Assembly: GCA_021833085.1 (NCBI GenBank)
Contig: JAKBGL010000094.1
Location: forward strand, 1 to 5,439
DNA from: Actinomycetes bacterium
GTDB lineage: Bacteria; Actinomycetota; Acidimicrobiia; Acidimicrobiales; Acidimicrobiaceae
Reading direction: 5' to 3'
DNA length: 5,439 bases
Each line of letters starts with the position of its first letter. Position 1 is the stretch's first letter. This document shows positions 1 to 4,958 of this stretch, one piece after another. The notes beneath the pieces were generated by a model, which saw only the letters and a program-made list of their open reading frames with translations, did not search any database and had not been told where the DNA came from. Both the position numbers and the translations under genes were made by a program.

Positions 1-153
1 ACGAGCAACTCCTCTAAGATAAATAAAAGTCACTTCCACCTCAGAGCCCTGAAGGCCGAACGCGAGGAAGCAAGGTAGGAAAACAACCTATGGACAGAGA
101 CTTTACGCACGACAATAACAAGTATAGAACGATACAAACAAAACTTAGGCGCG
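1..153 (-). other. Intergenic region downstream of rplL, probable rpoB upstream region
   Basis: I see no credible reading frame here. Read on the minus strand, the region follows the rplL terminator and ends with TTAGAGGAG about eight nucleotides before the window edge, which looks like a Shine-Dalgarno sequence for a gene starting at or just beyond position 1. By conserved gene order that gene should be rpoB (inference; none of its codons are visible). A TATACT hexamer at 126-121 on the minus strand could be a -10 box, but the matching -35 position (about 144-149, CCTAAG) is poor, so a dedicated rpoB promoter is possible and not shown. Confidence 0.45.
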
Positions 154-194
154 TAAATAAACAAAAAGCCGGAAGCTTGTATCAAGCTTCCGGC
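154..194 (-). terminator. Rho-independent terminator after rplL
   Basis: On the minus strand a perfect 12-bp stem (GCCGGAAGCTTG at 194-183 pairing with CAAGCTTCCGGC at 179-168) closes a 3-nt loop and is followed at once by TTTTTGTTTATTT. It starts 17 nt past the rplL stop. This is a strong intrinsic terminator that ends, or attenuates, transcription of the rplJ-rplL unit before the presumed rpoB gene. Confidence 0.93.
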
Positions 195-211
195 AAATAG
201 TCTACAGGAGA

Positions 212-595
212 CTACTTCAATTCCACCGTGGCTCCAGCTCCTTCGAGCGCCACCTTCGCCTTCTCACCATCTTCTTTGGATACTTTCTCAAGTACCGTCT
301 TTGGAGCGCCGTCAACGAGATCTTTCGCTTCTTTCAAGCCTAGATTCGTCAAAGTACGTACCTCTTTGATAACTTGAATCTTCTTATCTCCCGCTGCGAT
401 TAGAACCACATCGAACTCATCTTGCTCTTCAACGGCCGCCTCTGCACCAGCGCCACCTGTTGGGGCTGTCGCTACAGCGGCGACGGGAGCTGCCGCGCTC
501 ACACCGAATCGCTCTTCAAACTCTTTCAGGAGCTCAGAGAGTTCCAAAACAGTCATAGAAGCAATCGCATCTAAAATCTCTTCTTTACTTGCCAA
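212..595 (-). CDS. rplL: 50S ribosomal protein L7/L12
   Basis: The 127-residue product is the stalk protein L7/L12, which binds L10 as dimers and recruits translation GTPases to the ribosome. The N-terminal dimerisation domain (about 1-32, with [19 protein letters not shown]), the Ala/Pro/Gly-rich flexible hinge (about 33-55) and the globular C-terminal domain (about 58-127, with [10 protein letters not shown] and [14 protein letters not shown]) are all present, and the length is normal for the family. The start is TTG at 595-593: an in-frame TAG lies directly before it, the next Met is residue 14 inside the dimerisation domain, and TAGGAG sits 9 nt upstream. It lies 78 nt behind rplJ and just before the terminator, so it is the last gene of the rplJL unit. 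A TTG start is unusual for so abundant a protein. Confidence 0.97.
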   Translation of the reverse strand: MASKEEILDAIASMTVLELSELLKEFEERFGVSAAAPVAAVATAPTGGAGAEAAVEEQDEFDVVLIAAGDKKIQVIKEVRTLTNLGLKEAKDLVDGAPKTVLEKVSKEDGEKAKVALEGAGATVELK

Positions 596-604
596 CTAGA
601 TCAA

Positions 605-610
605 CTCCTA
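605..610 (-). promoter_or_regulatory. Ribosome binding site of rplL (supports TTG start)
   Basis: TAGGAG on the minus strand lies 9 nt before the TTG at 595. It fixes the non-ATG start, because an in-frame stop sits between it and the TTG. A small GCCC/GGGC hairpin (628-617) lies just upstream in the rplJ-rplL gap. Confidence 0.75.
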
Positions 611-673
611 ACACATGCCCCTCCGGGCCATACCAATAAAACAACTAAACATCGAGTTCGAAAACTGAAACGC

Positions 674-1201
674 CTAAGCCTGCTCGTTCTTGTCGATAAA
701 GGCTTGAAGAGCATACGCGAAGTTTTGCGGAAGTGCTTTCAGGAGTCCTGCGAACTTCTGCATCGGCGCTGCTAGAGCACCAGCGAACTGGGCTAATAGA
801 ACCTCACGAGATGGCAGATCAGCAAGAGCTAGGGTGTCTTCGACCCCAAGTCGCTTTCCACCCATCAAGCCGCCCTTTAGGACAAGCGCTGGTCTCGTTT
901 TGGCGAACTCTCTCAAAGACTTAGCAATCGCAGCAGGATCGTCTTTGACAAAAGTCAAGGCCGTTGGACCTTCCAATAAAGGCTCTACAACGCTATTTCC
1001 GCTTTGAGATGCAGCTATCCGCACCAACGTATTCTTGAAGACCTTGATCTCGGCACCTTTGGAGCGAAGTTCCGTTCTTAGCTCTTCTAACTCCGCAACC
1101 TTGAGCCCTCGATACTCTGTTACGAGCACTGCGGCCGAGTCGTCAAACCGACGTTTCAACTCTTCAACAATTGCCACCTTTTCAGGTCTTGGCTGTTCCA
1201 T
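674..1201 (-). CDS. rplJ: 50S ribosomal protein L10
   Basis: L10 anchors the L7/L12 dimers to 23S rRNA at the stalk base and, in many bacteria, represses its own operon by binding the mRNA leader. The 175-residue product shows the family text: an N-terminal region with YRGLKVAELEELR (30-42) and KVFKNTLVR (53-61), LPSREVLLA (129-137) and a C-terminal helix (about 150-175) of the type that carries L12 dimers. The reading frame stays open up to 1288, but the ATG at 1201 gives the family's normal length and has GAGGAG five nucleotides from it; the 29 extra residues would be read from the regulatory leader. The gene lies 160 nt after rplA and 78 nt before rplL. Stop is TAG. Confidence 0.96.
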   Translation of the reverse strand: MEQPRPEKVAIVEELKRRFDDSAAVLVTEYRGLKVAELEELRTELRSKGAEIKVFKNTLVRIAASQSGNSVVEPLLEGPTALTFVKDDPAAIAKSLREFAKTRPALVLKGGLMGGKRLGVEDTLALADLPSREVLLAQFAGALAAPMQKFAGLLKALPQNFAYALQAFIDKNEQA

Positions 1202-1361
1202 ACTTCTCCTCGAGTGCATAAATTGCTCACTCACCCGACTCGGAGAGATCGCTTCATCAGGCGGAAAACCTTTAAGCTCATTGAGCACCGGACCTCTTCA
1301 GCGAATCAAAGCTGAGTTGAACGAAAAACTAATCTACCATGAAAGAACGAAACTCCTGCAG
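1202..1361 (-). promoter_or_regulatory. rplJ leader, candidate L10 autoregulatory element
   Basis: The 160-nt gap between rplA and rplJ is structured on the minus strand. A basal stem pairs GAT plus CGCT (1307-1305, 1303-1300, one bulged T) with AGCGATC (1253-1247). Inside it, GAAG faces GATGA, allowing the tandem G-A pairs of a kink-turn. AGG and CGG (1295-1293, 1290-1288) then pair with CCGCCT (1264-1259), and a GCTC-AAT-GAGC hairpin (1286-1276) is followed by CTTAA. Position, kink-turn-like internal loop and the terminal CUUAA match what is known of L10 leaders (Rfam L10_leader), where L10 or the L10-L12 complex binds and represses translation. Assignment to that family is inference; the pairings are visible. 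Confidence 0.6.
1206..1211 (-). promoter_or_regulatory. Ribosome binding site of rplJ
   Basis: GAGGAG lies 4 nt before the ATG at 1201 on the minus strand (GAGGAGAAGT then ATG). It decides the rplJ start against the longer open frame. It is also the target of a potential masking stem: TCTCCGAGT at 1246-1238 can pair with ACTC and GGAGA at 1215-1205, leaving a 2-nt bulge. Confidence 0.8.
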
Positions 1362-2087
1362 TTACGCAGCGCTTTGAACCACGTCCTCGTCAGTCAACTT
1401 AAGTTTGTTGGTATCAACTTTTATTCCTGGGCCCATCGTCGAAGATAGACTTACGCTTCTAAAGTAACGCCCCTTAGCGGAGGCCGGCTTCGCTCTCTGG
1501 AGTTCCTCAATAACGGCCCGGAAGTTGTCAGCGACCTGTGCGACGCTGAAAGAGACCTTTCCAATACGAATATGAACTATGCCGACTTTATCGGTTCGAT
1601 ACTCCACTCGCCCGCCTTTGAACTCCGTAACAGCTCGACCAACGTCATTGGTAACGGTGCCAGTCTTAGGGTTGGGCATAAGCCCTCTTGGTCCAAGTAC
1701 CCGACCAAGACGACCCACTTGGGGCATTAAATCAGGCGTCGCTATTGCTATGTCGAAGTCCAGAAACGCTTCTTTCTCGATCCTTGCAACGAGGTCATCG
1801 GCGCCGACCACATCGGCCCCAGCCTCTCGAGCTGCAGTAGCTGCATCGCCTGCAGCAAATACAGCAACCCTTACCTCCTTACCAGTACCCGATGGAAGTG
1901 CGACTGTACCGCGAACAATTTGATCGGCTTTGCGTGGATCGACTCCCAGACGAACCGCAACCTCGACCGTCTCGTCAAACTTCGCTCTAGCAACCTTTTT
2001 AACAAGATCGATTGCCTCTATGGGTGTATACAGCCTCTCCGCATCGACTAGCTGAGTTTGAGCTTTTTGAGTTTTTGTAGCCTTCAT
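1362..2087 (-). CDS. rplA: 50S ribosomal protein L1
   Basis: L1 forms the mobile L1 stalk beside the ribosomal E site and in many bacteria also represses the rplK-rplA mRNA. The 241-residue product has the family signature with [20 protein letters not shown] at about 119-138, then NPKTGTV; the N-terminal [21 protein letters not shown] and the C-terminal [11 protein letters not shown] are also typical. The frame is open to 2231, but that extension would run back across the end of rplK; the ATG at 2087 has GGGAGA 9 nt upstream and gives a normal length. It follows rplK with a 31-nt gap, so the two are surely cotranscribed. Stop is TAA, followed by the rplJ leader. Confidence 0.96.
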   Translation of the reverse strand: MKATKTQKAQTQLVDAERLYTPIEAIDLVKKVARAKFDETVEVAVRLGVDPRKADQIVRGTVALPSGTGKEVRVAVFAAGDAATAAREAGADVVGADDLVARIEKEAFLDFDIAIATPDLMPQVGRLGRVLGPRGLMPNPKTGTVTNDVGRAVTEFKGGRVEYRTDKVGIVHIRIGKVSFSVAQVADNFRAVIEELQRAKPASAKGRYFRSVSLSSTMGPGIKVDTNKLKLTDEDVVQSAA

Positions 2088-2118
2088 CTTTATAGATCTC
2101 CCAATCACTTCTCTTAGG

Positions 2119-2547
2119 TCATTCGACCACAGATATTCCCATCGACCTCGCCGTGCCTTCGATCTGACGTATAGCTGCGTCAAGGTCATAAGCATTGAGG
2201 TCTTGCATCTTGGTTCTAGCGATCTCAGCAACCTGTTCCTTCGTCACAGTACCTGCCTGTGTACGTTTGTTGGTTGCCGATCCCTTCTCAACTCCGGCAG
2301 CCTGACGTAGAAGTACAGGCGTCGGAGAAGTCTTCAGTACGAAACTAAAGGAACGGTCATCGTAGATCGTTACCTCAACAGGAACAACTTGACCTCGCTG
2401 GGCCTCGGTTGCTGCATTGTACTGCTTAACAAACTCCATCGTTTGAATTCCGTGAGGACCCAGAGCGGTGCCCACAGGAGGAGCCGGCGTTGCCGCTCCA
2501 GCATTCAAGTTAATCTTAACGACAGCAGTTACTCTTCGTTTCGCCAT
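2119..2547 (-). CDS. rplK: 50S ribosomal protein L11
   Basis: L11 binds the GTPase-associated region of 23S rRNA at the stalk base; its N-terminal domain is part of the thiostrepton site. The 142 residues match the family length. The proline-rich N-terminal loop [13 protein letters not shown] (21-33) is intact, and the C-terminal RNA-binding domain has [14 protein letters not shown] (72-85) and the signature [13 protein letters not shown] through GTARSMGI (113-138). The start ATG lies 32 nt after nusG. Its Shine-Dalgarno sequence is poor: AGG ends only 3 nt before the ATG and GGAAG is 14 nt away, so initiation may depend on coupling to nusG or on leader structure (inference). Confidence 0.97.
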   Translation of the reverse strand: MAKRRVTAVVKINLNAGAATPAPPVGTALGPHGIQTMEFVKQYNAATEAQRGQVVPVEVTIYDDRSFSFVLKTSPTPVLLRQAAGVEKGSATNKRTQAGTVTKEQVAEIARTKMQDLNAYDLDAAIRQIEGTARSMGISVVE

Positions 2548-2579
2548 TTACCTATCACTCACTTCCGAAATACAAGCCC

Positions 2580-3173
2580 TTAGAGCTTAGCAACTTGAGT
2601 GAACTCAAGCTCCACCGGGGTTTCTCGTCCAAAAATATTTACCAGCACTTTGAGTTTCAGTTGATCTTCGTTGATCTCCGAGATCTGACCAGAGAAGTCA
2701 GCGAACGGACCCTCCTTGACCCTTACGGTTTCACCAACTTCGAAGTCAACTACCGGTCTTACCCGCTTAGATTCTCGAACTCCACCCTCACGAGATTTAT
2801 CGAACGCGAACATCGATTCAACTTCCTTGCGAGGTAAAGGAGTTGGTTTAGAGGCAAGACCTACGAAGGATGTCACACCAGGAGTATTGCGGATCAATGA
2901 CCATACGTCATCGTCCATGTCACATCTGACCATTATGTACCCTGGATAAACCTTCTTGGAACTAGTAACCGGCTTGCCGTTTTTAATCTCCGTAACGTCT
3001 TCTAGCGGTATGACAACCTCATAGATGCGATCTTCCATGTTCAACGACTTCGCACGTGCGAAAAGGTTAGACTTCACCTTATTTTCATATCCAGCGTAGG
3101 AATGGATTACAAACCAATCGCCCGGACGATCATAAGGGCTTTCTGCAAGGATCCTCTTCTGCATCCTTTTCAT
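2580..3173 (-). CDS. nusG: Transcription antitermination/elongation factor NusG
   Basis: NusG binds RNA polymerase through its NGN domain and links it to Rho or the ribosome through its KOW domain. The open frame gives 197 residues: NGN domain about 18-110 ([49 protein letters not shown]) and KOW domain about 143-197 ([20 protein letters not shown]). The start at ATG 3173 is only the first one available in this frame; an in-frame TAG is at 3182-3180, no Shine-Dalgarno sequence stands close to it, and the first nine residues (MKRMQKRIL) are basic and unlike the acidic N-terminus usual in actinobacterial NusG. The expected acidic segment is encoded one frame over (see 3130-3222). It sits between secE and rplK, as expected. 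Confidence 0.9.
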   Translation of the reverse strand: MKRMQKRILAESPYDRPGDWFVIHSYAGYENKVKSNLFARAKSLNMEDRIYEVVIPLEDVTEIKNGKPVTSSKKVYPGYIMVRCDMDDDVWSLIRNTPGVTSFVGLASKPTPLPRKEVESMFAFDKSREGGVRESKRVRPVVDFEVGETVRVKEGPFADFSGQISEINEDQLKLKVLVNIFGRETPVELEFTQVAKL

Positions 3174-3222
3174 CGGGATCTAAAGGACTCTCCGAGTCAT
3201 CCGGTCGTTCATCTTGGTCCAT
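3130..3222 (-). other. nusG: Out-of-frame acidic N-terminal segment of nusG (probable true start)
   Basis: An ATG at 3222 opens a 30-codon frame that ends at TGA 3132-3130. Its first 24 residues are strongly acidic (MDQDERPDDSESP then [11 protein letters not shown]). Acidic leaders before the NGN domain are common in actinobacterial NusG. GGGGAG (3239-3234) and GAAGAG (3231-3226) precede the ATG, better placed than anything before ATG 3173. Dropping one base of the CC at 3150-3149 would join EED to [12 protein letters not shown], giving one continuous protein of 211 residues. So nusG is probably split by a +1 frame change, from a sequence error, a real indel or programmed shifting; the sequence alone cannot tell which. 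Confidence 0.65.
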
Positions 3223-3246
3223 AATCTCTTCAACTCCCCTCGTAAC

Positions 3247-3259
3247 TAGTTCAGAACTA
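3247..3259. repeat. 13-nt palindrome in the secE-nusG gap
   Basis: TAGTTC and GAACTA form a perfect 6-bp inverted repeat around a single A/T centre, between the secE stop and the probable nusG start. The single-base loop is too small for a hairpin without opening the inner pairs, so it may be a protein site or chance. Confidence 0.3.
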
Positions 3260-3279
3260 CTCAAAACTTCGATCCGTTC

Positions 3280-3582
3280 TCACTTGAAAAGGAAAAACAC
3301 TAGCTTAGAGAAGACAAGATTCAGTCCAAAGATAAAAGCAACCACCAGAACCAGCACTACAAAAACTAATGACGAGTAGCTTATAACGTCTTGCCGGGTC
3401 GGCCACTTAACTTTCTTGAGTTCGCTCCGAACGTCATTAAAGTACTTCTTTAAACCGCCCCGTTTCGAACGATCGGGCTTCGCCCTCACTTGCGACTGGG
3501 CAGCCTTTGAGGGAGGGGCCGGCTCGCCACTCTTATCTAACTGTCCTTGCCGTTGCAGCATCCGCTTAGTCTCGCGGTTCAC
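3280..3582 (-). CDS. secE: Preprotein translocase subunit SecE
   Basis: SecE is the small membrane subunit that clamps the SecY channel. The 100-residue product has a hydrophilic, basic N-terminal half (about 1-45, low complexity), the conserved amphipathic segment with ELKKVKWPTRQDV (54-66) and one transmembrane helix at about 69-93 (rich in V, L, F), the single-helix form usual outside Enterobacteria. The start is GTG at 3582: AGAGG lies 6 nt upstream and the next ATG is codon 8. It begins 29 nt after the end of tRNA-Trp and is followed by nusG, so tRNA-Trp, secE and nusG probably share a transcript. Stop is TGA. Confidence 0.95.
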   Translation of the reverse strand: MNRETKRMLQRQGQLDKSGEPAPPSKAAQSQVRAKPDRSKRGGLKKYFNDVRSELKKVKWPTRQDVISYSSLVFVVLVLVVAFIFGLNLVFSKLVFFLFK

Positions 3583-3611
3583 CTTCTACCTCTGTCTAGA
3601 ACTATTCCGAG

Positions 3612-3684
3612 CAGGGTAGGAGGGACTCGAACCCCCAACACCCGGTTTTGGAGACCGGTGCTCTACCAATTGAGCTACTACCCT
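3612..3684 (-). tRNA. tRNA-Trp (anticodon CCA)
   Basis: The 73-nt cloverleaf is complete on the minus strand: acceptor AGGGTAG/CTACCCT, T8-A9, D stem GCTC/GAGC, anticodon stem CCGGT/ACCGG with loop CTCCAAA (anticodon CCA), T stem GGGGG/CCCTC with TTCGAGT loop, and discriminator G73, as expected for tryptophan. No CCA tail is encoded (CTC follows). Its place just before secE is conserved in Actinobacteria. Confidence 0.97.
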
Positions 3685-3761
3685 TTGTCAACCAAAGTAT
3701 CCTACCACCACAGCGAGTTAATTGAGTCATCCCGACTTGCGCACGTATATTTCTCCTACCA
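3685..3761 (-). promoter_or_regulatory. Sigma gene to tRNA-Trp gap with possible promoter
   Basis: This 77-nt gap has no gene and no intrinsic terminator. On the minus strand TAGGATACT lies about 14 nt before tRNA-Trp and could serve as a -10 box, giving a leader of roughly seven nucleotides. No good -35 hexamer stands at the right distance (CTCAAT at 16 nt is weak), so tRNA-Trp may equally be read through from the sigma gene. Confidence 0.3.
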
Positions 3762-4388
3762 TCAAGAGATATCACGAGCAGCCTTGGAAGTCTCTCTCTC
3801 AAGGTCTCGATAGAAGTCGTCCTCGGAACTCCTCTTGGGAACTAGGATCTCCACAATTTTCTTCCTTGCTCTAAAAAGCCAGACCTTTGCTGTCGTCTCA
3901 GTTATCGATAGTTTCTCCGCTATCTCTCTATGTGACAGTCCGTAGTAATCACGTAAAATAACGACTGACTTAAACCTTGGGGGGAGCTTAGCTATTGCTC
4001 GTTCAATATCAATAACCGTTGCTGTGAAAGACCCGTCGTCGTCAAAGTTTGATTGATCGTCGCCATCTTCGGCCAGCTCTTGCACCTCTCGAACGGACCG
4101 TTTAGAACGCACGACACGAAAAGAGTTGGCTGTATTTAACACAATGCGATGAAACCAAGTTTCAAAAGATGACTCACCTCTAAAGTTCTCAAACCCCTTA
4201 CATGCCCTCATGTAGGACTCTTGAATTACATCACTAGCGTCCTCAAGGTTTCCCACCAATTTCAACGCTAACGATAATGAGGATTGGTAGCAGGTCGAAA
4301 ATAGCTCCTCTACCTTAGAAAACTTGCCGCCTTCCACAAGACGGAGTTCCGGAGCTATAAAGTGCTCATCTTCTTCAACTCGATACAA
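3762..4388 (-). CDS. ECF-type RNA polymerase sigma factor (sigma-70 family)
   Basis: The 208-residue product is a small two-domain sigma factor that would direct RNA polymerase to a specific promoter set. Region 2 spans about 26-92 (NLEDASDVIQESYMRAC, FRGESSFETWFHRIVLN). A short acidic linker (about 100-122) follows, then region 4 at about 128-180 (IAKLPPRFKSVVILRDYYGL, then SHREIAEKLSITETTAKVWL with the helix-turn-helix, RARKKI). Region 3 is absent, as in ECF factors. A charged tail (183-208) ends the protein. The start is TTG at 4388: AGG lies 5 nt upstream, overlapping the rpmG stop region, and no internal ATG precedes region 2. It starts 10 nt after rpmG, so translation is probably coupled. 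No anti-sigma gene is in the window, and I cannot name the ECF group or the regulon. Confidence 0.88.
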   Translation of the reverse strand: MYRVEEDEHFIAPELRLVEGGKFSKVEELFSTCYQSSLSLALKLVGNLEDASDVIQESYMRACKGFENFRGESSFETWFHRIVLNTANSFRVVRSKRSVREVQELAEDGDDQSNFDDDGSFTATVIDIERAIAKLPPRFKSVVILRDYYGLSHREIAEKLSITETTAKVWLFRARKKIVEILVPKRSSEDDFYRDLERETSKAARDIS

Positions 4389-4398
4389 ATCAACCTGC

Positions 4399-4563
4399 CT
4401 AACGGGTCTCTTTGTGAAGCGTGTGCCTTCTATCCCATTGACAGTACTTCTTCATTTCAATTCTCTCACGATCATTCTGGCGATTTTTAACCGTGATATA
4501 GTTTCTACGCTTGCACTCCTCGCAAGCAAGGGTAACTTTCACTCGCTTCTCGTTTTTAGCCAT
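4399..4563 (-). CDS. rpmG: 50S ribosomal protein L33
   Basis: This 54-residue protein is L33, a small subunit of the 50S particle near the E site. It begins [20 protein letters not shown], continues [11 protein letters not shown] and ends with [10 protein letters not shown], all typical; the length is normal for the family. The first zinc-binding pair is present (C14, C17), but the second is incomplete: C41 is followed by QWD, so residue 44 is Asp where zinc-binding L33 has Cys. The ATG at 4563 has GGAG 6 nt upstream. It lies 56 nt after tRNA-Met and 10 nt before the sigma gene, so tRNA-Thr, tRNA-Met, rpmG and the sigma gene look like one transcript. Confidence 0.95.
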   Translation of the reverse strand: MAKNEKRVKVTLACEECKRRNYITVKNRQNDRERIEMKKYCQWDRRHTLHKETR

Positions 4564-4619
4564 CTATAACTCCATTTCGCCGCTACGTAAATACTAACGG
4601 GTCTAACTTGCCAAATAAG

Positions 4620-4693
4620 TAGCGGCGGTCGGACTCGAACCGACGACCACACGATTATGAGCCGTGTGCTCTAACCAACTGAGCTACGCCGCC
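4620..4693 (-). tRNA. tRNA-Met, elongator (anticodon CAT)
   Basis: A complete 74-nt cloverleaf: acceptor GGCGGCG/CGCCGCT (first pair G-U), T8-A9, D stem GCTC/GAGC, anticodon stem CACGG/TCGTG with loop CTCATAA, T stem GTCGG/CCGAC with TTCGAGT, discriminator A73, no encoded CCA. It lacks the GGG/CCC anticodon stem pairs of initiator tRNA. An isoleucine tRNA with a modified CAT anticodon cannot be wholly excluded, but sequence and neighbours fit elongator Met. Confidence 0.93.
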
Positions 4694-4694
4694 A

Positions 4695-4770
4695 TGGAGC
4701 CCCCTGTCGGAATCGAACCGACGACACCAGCCTTACCATGGCTGTGCTCTGCCTACTGAGCTAAGGGGGC
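4695..4770 (-). tRNA. tRNA-Thr (anticodon GGT)
   Basis: Cloverleaf: acceptor GCCCCCT/AGGGGGC, T8-A9, D stem GCTC/GAGC, anticodon stem CAGCC/GGCTG with loop ATGGTAA (anticodon GGT), T stem GTCGG/CCGAC with TTCGATT, discriminator T73. CCA follows directly (4697-4695) and appears encoded; without it the gene ends at 4698. Only one nucleotide then separates it from tRNA-Met, so both must be cut from one precursor. Confidence 0.96.
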
Positions 4771-4781
4771 AACTTGGCAAA

Positions 4782-4809
4782 ATACTAGTCTGTAGAAGTC
4801 TATAGTCAA
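4782..4809 (-). promoter_or_regulatory. Promoter upstream of tRNA-Thr
   Basis: On the minus strand TTGACT (4809-4804) and TAGTAT (4787-4782) are 16 nt apart; transcription would begin a few nucleotides before tRNA-Thr, whose first base is 11 nt past the -10 box. The -35 matches five of six consensus bases. It is the best housekeeping-type promoter seen and may feed rpmG, the sigma gene and beyond, since I see no intrinsic terminator until 194. Confidence 0.6.
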
Positions 4810-4843
4810 ACCAGTATCATTGGGTTCTATAAAAAGTACACCT

Positions 4844-4883
4844 ACCTGTGCTATGACCATAACCACATTACACAGCAGGTCAT
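4844..4883. repeat. Overlapping inverted repeats in the divergent intergenic region
   Basis: ATGACC (4853-4858) and GGTCAT (4878-4883) are perfect inverted copies with a 19-nt spacer. An overlapping pair, ACCTGTG (4844-4850) against CACAGCAGGT (4871-4880), matches with a 2-nt bulge. They lie between the tRNA-Thr promoter and the acetyltransferase start. They could be an operator or an RNA hairpin; function is unknown. The rest of 4810-4945 shows nothing I can name. Confidence 0.3.
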
Positions 4884-4945
4884 TATATTTATTTCAAAAT
4901 ACCTAAAGTAACGGTGTAGCAACACATATACCCATCCACGATCAC

Positions 4946-4951
4946 TAAATT
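4946..4951 (+). promoter_or_regulatory. Candidate -10 box for leaderless acetyltransferase mRNA
   Basis: TAAATT ends 7 nt before the GTG at 4959, so transcription could begin at the start codon itself. No Shine-Dalgarno sequence is present, and leaderless mRNAs are common in Actinobacteria. The -35 region (around 4923-4928, CACATA) is poor, so this is a weak call. Confidence 0.3.
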
Positions 4952-4958
4952 GATTATC

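Noticed and set aside
604..630. Seven-codon minigene (MARRGMC) whose TAG overlaps the rplL ribosome binding site
   Set aside because: It has no ribosome binding site of its own and is short enough to be chance.
1202..1288. N-terminal extension of rplJ
   Set aside because: Twenty-nine extra codons fall in the structured leader; ATG 1201 has an ideal Shine-Dalgarno sequence and gives the normal L10 length.
1310..1361. Internal promoter in the first part of the rplJ leader (TAGATT as -10)
   Set aside because: No -35 hexamer of any quality at 16-18 nt; the region is better explained as leader RNA.
1035..1448. Plus-strand open frame of 137 codons opposite rplJ and the leader
   Set aside because: It is antisense to a certain ribosomal protein gene, has Ser/Leu-rich shadow composition, no family resemblance and no ribosome binding site that stands out. 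Other plus-strand frames opposite rplJ, rplA, rplK, nusG and secE were dropped for the same reason.
2088..2231. N-terminal extension of rplA into rplK
   Set aside because: The 48 extra codons would be read across the end of rplK and have no L1 similarity; ATG 2087 has a clear Shine-Dalgarno sequence.
3602..3802. Minus-strand 66-codon frame across tRNA-Trp
   Set aside because: It runs through the whole tRNA gene and overlaps the end of the sigma gene, so it is not a protein gene. The plus-strand frame at 3547-3813 also crosses the tRNA.
4399..4604. Direct repeat CTAACGGGTCT at 4399-4409 and 4594-4604 flanking rpmG
   Set aside because: A few repeated 11-mers are expected by chance in a window this size, and rpmG is in its conserved place, so there is no sign of insertion.
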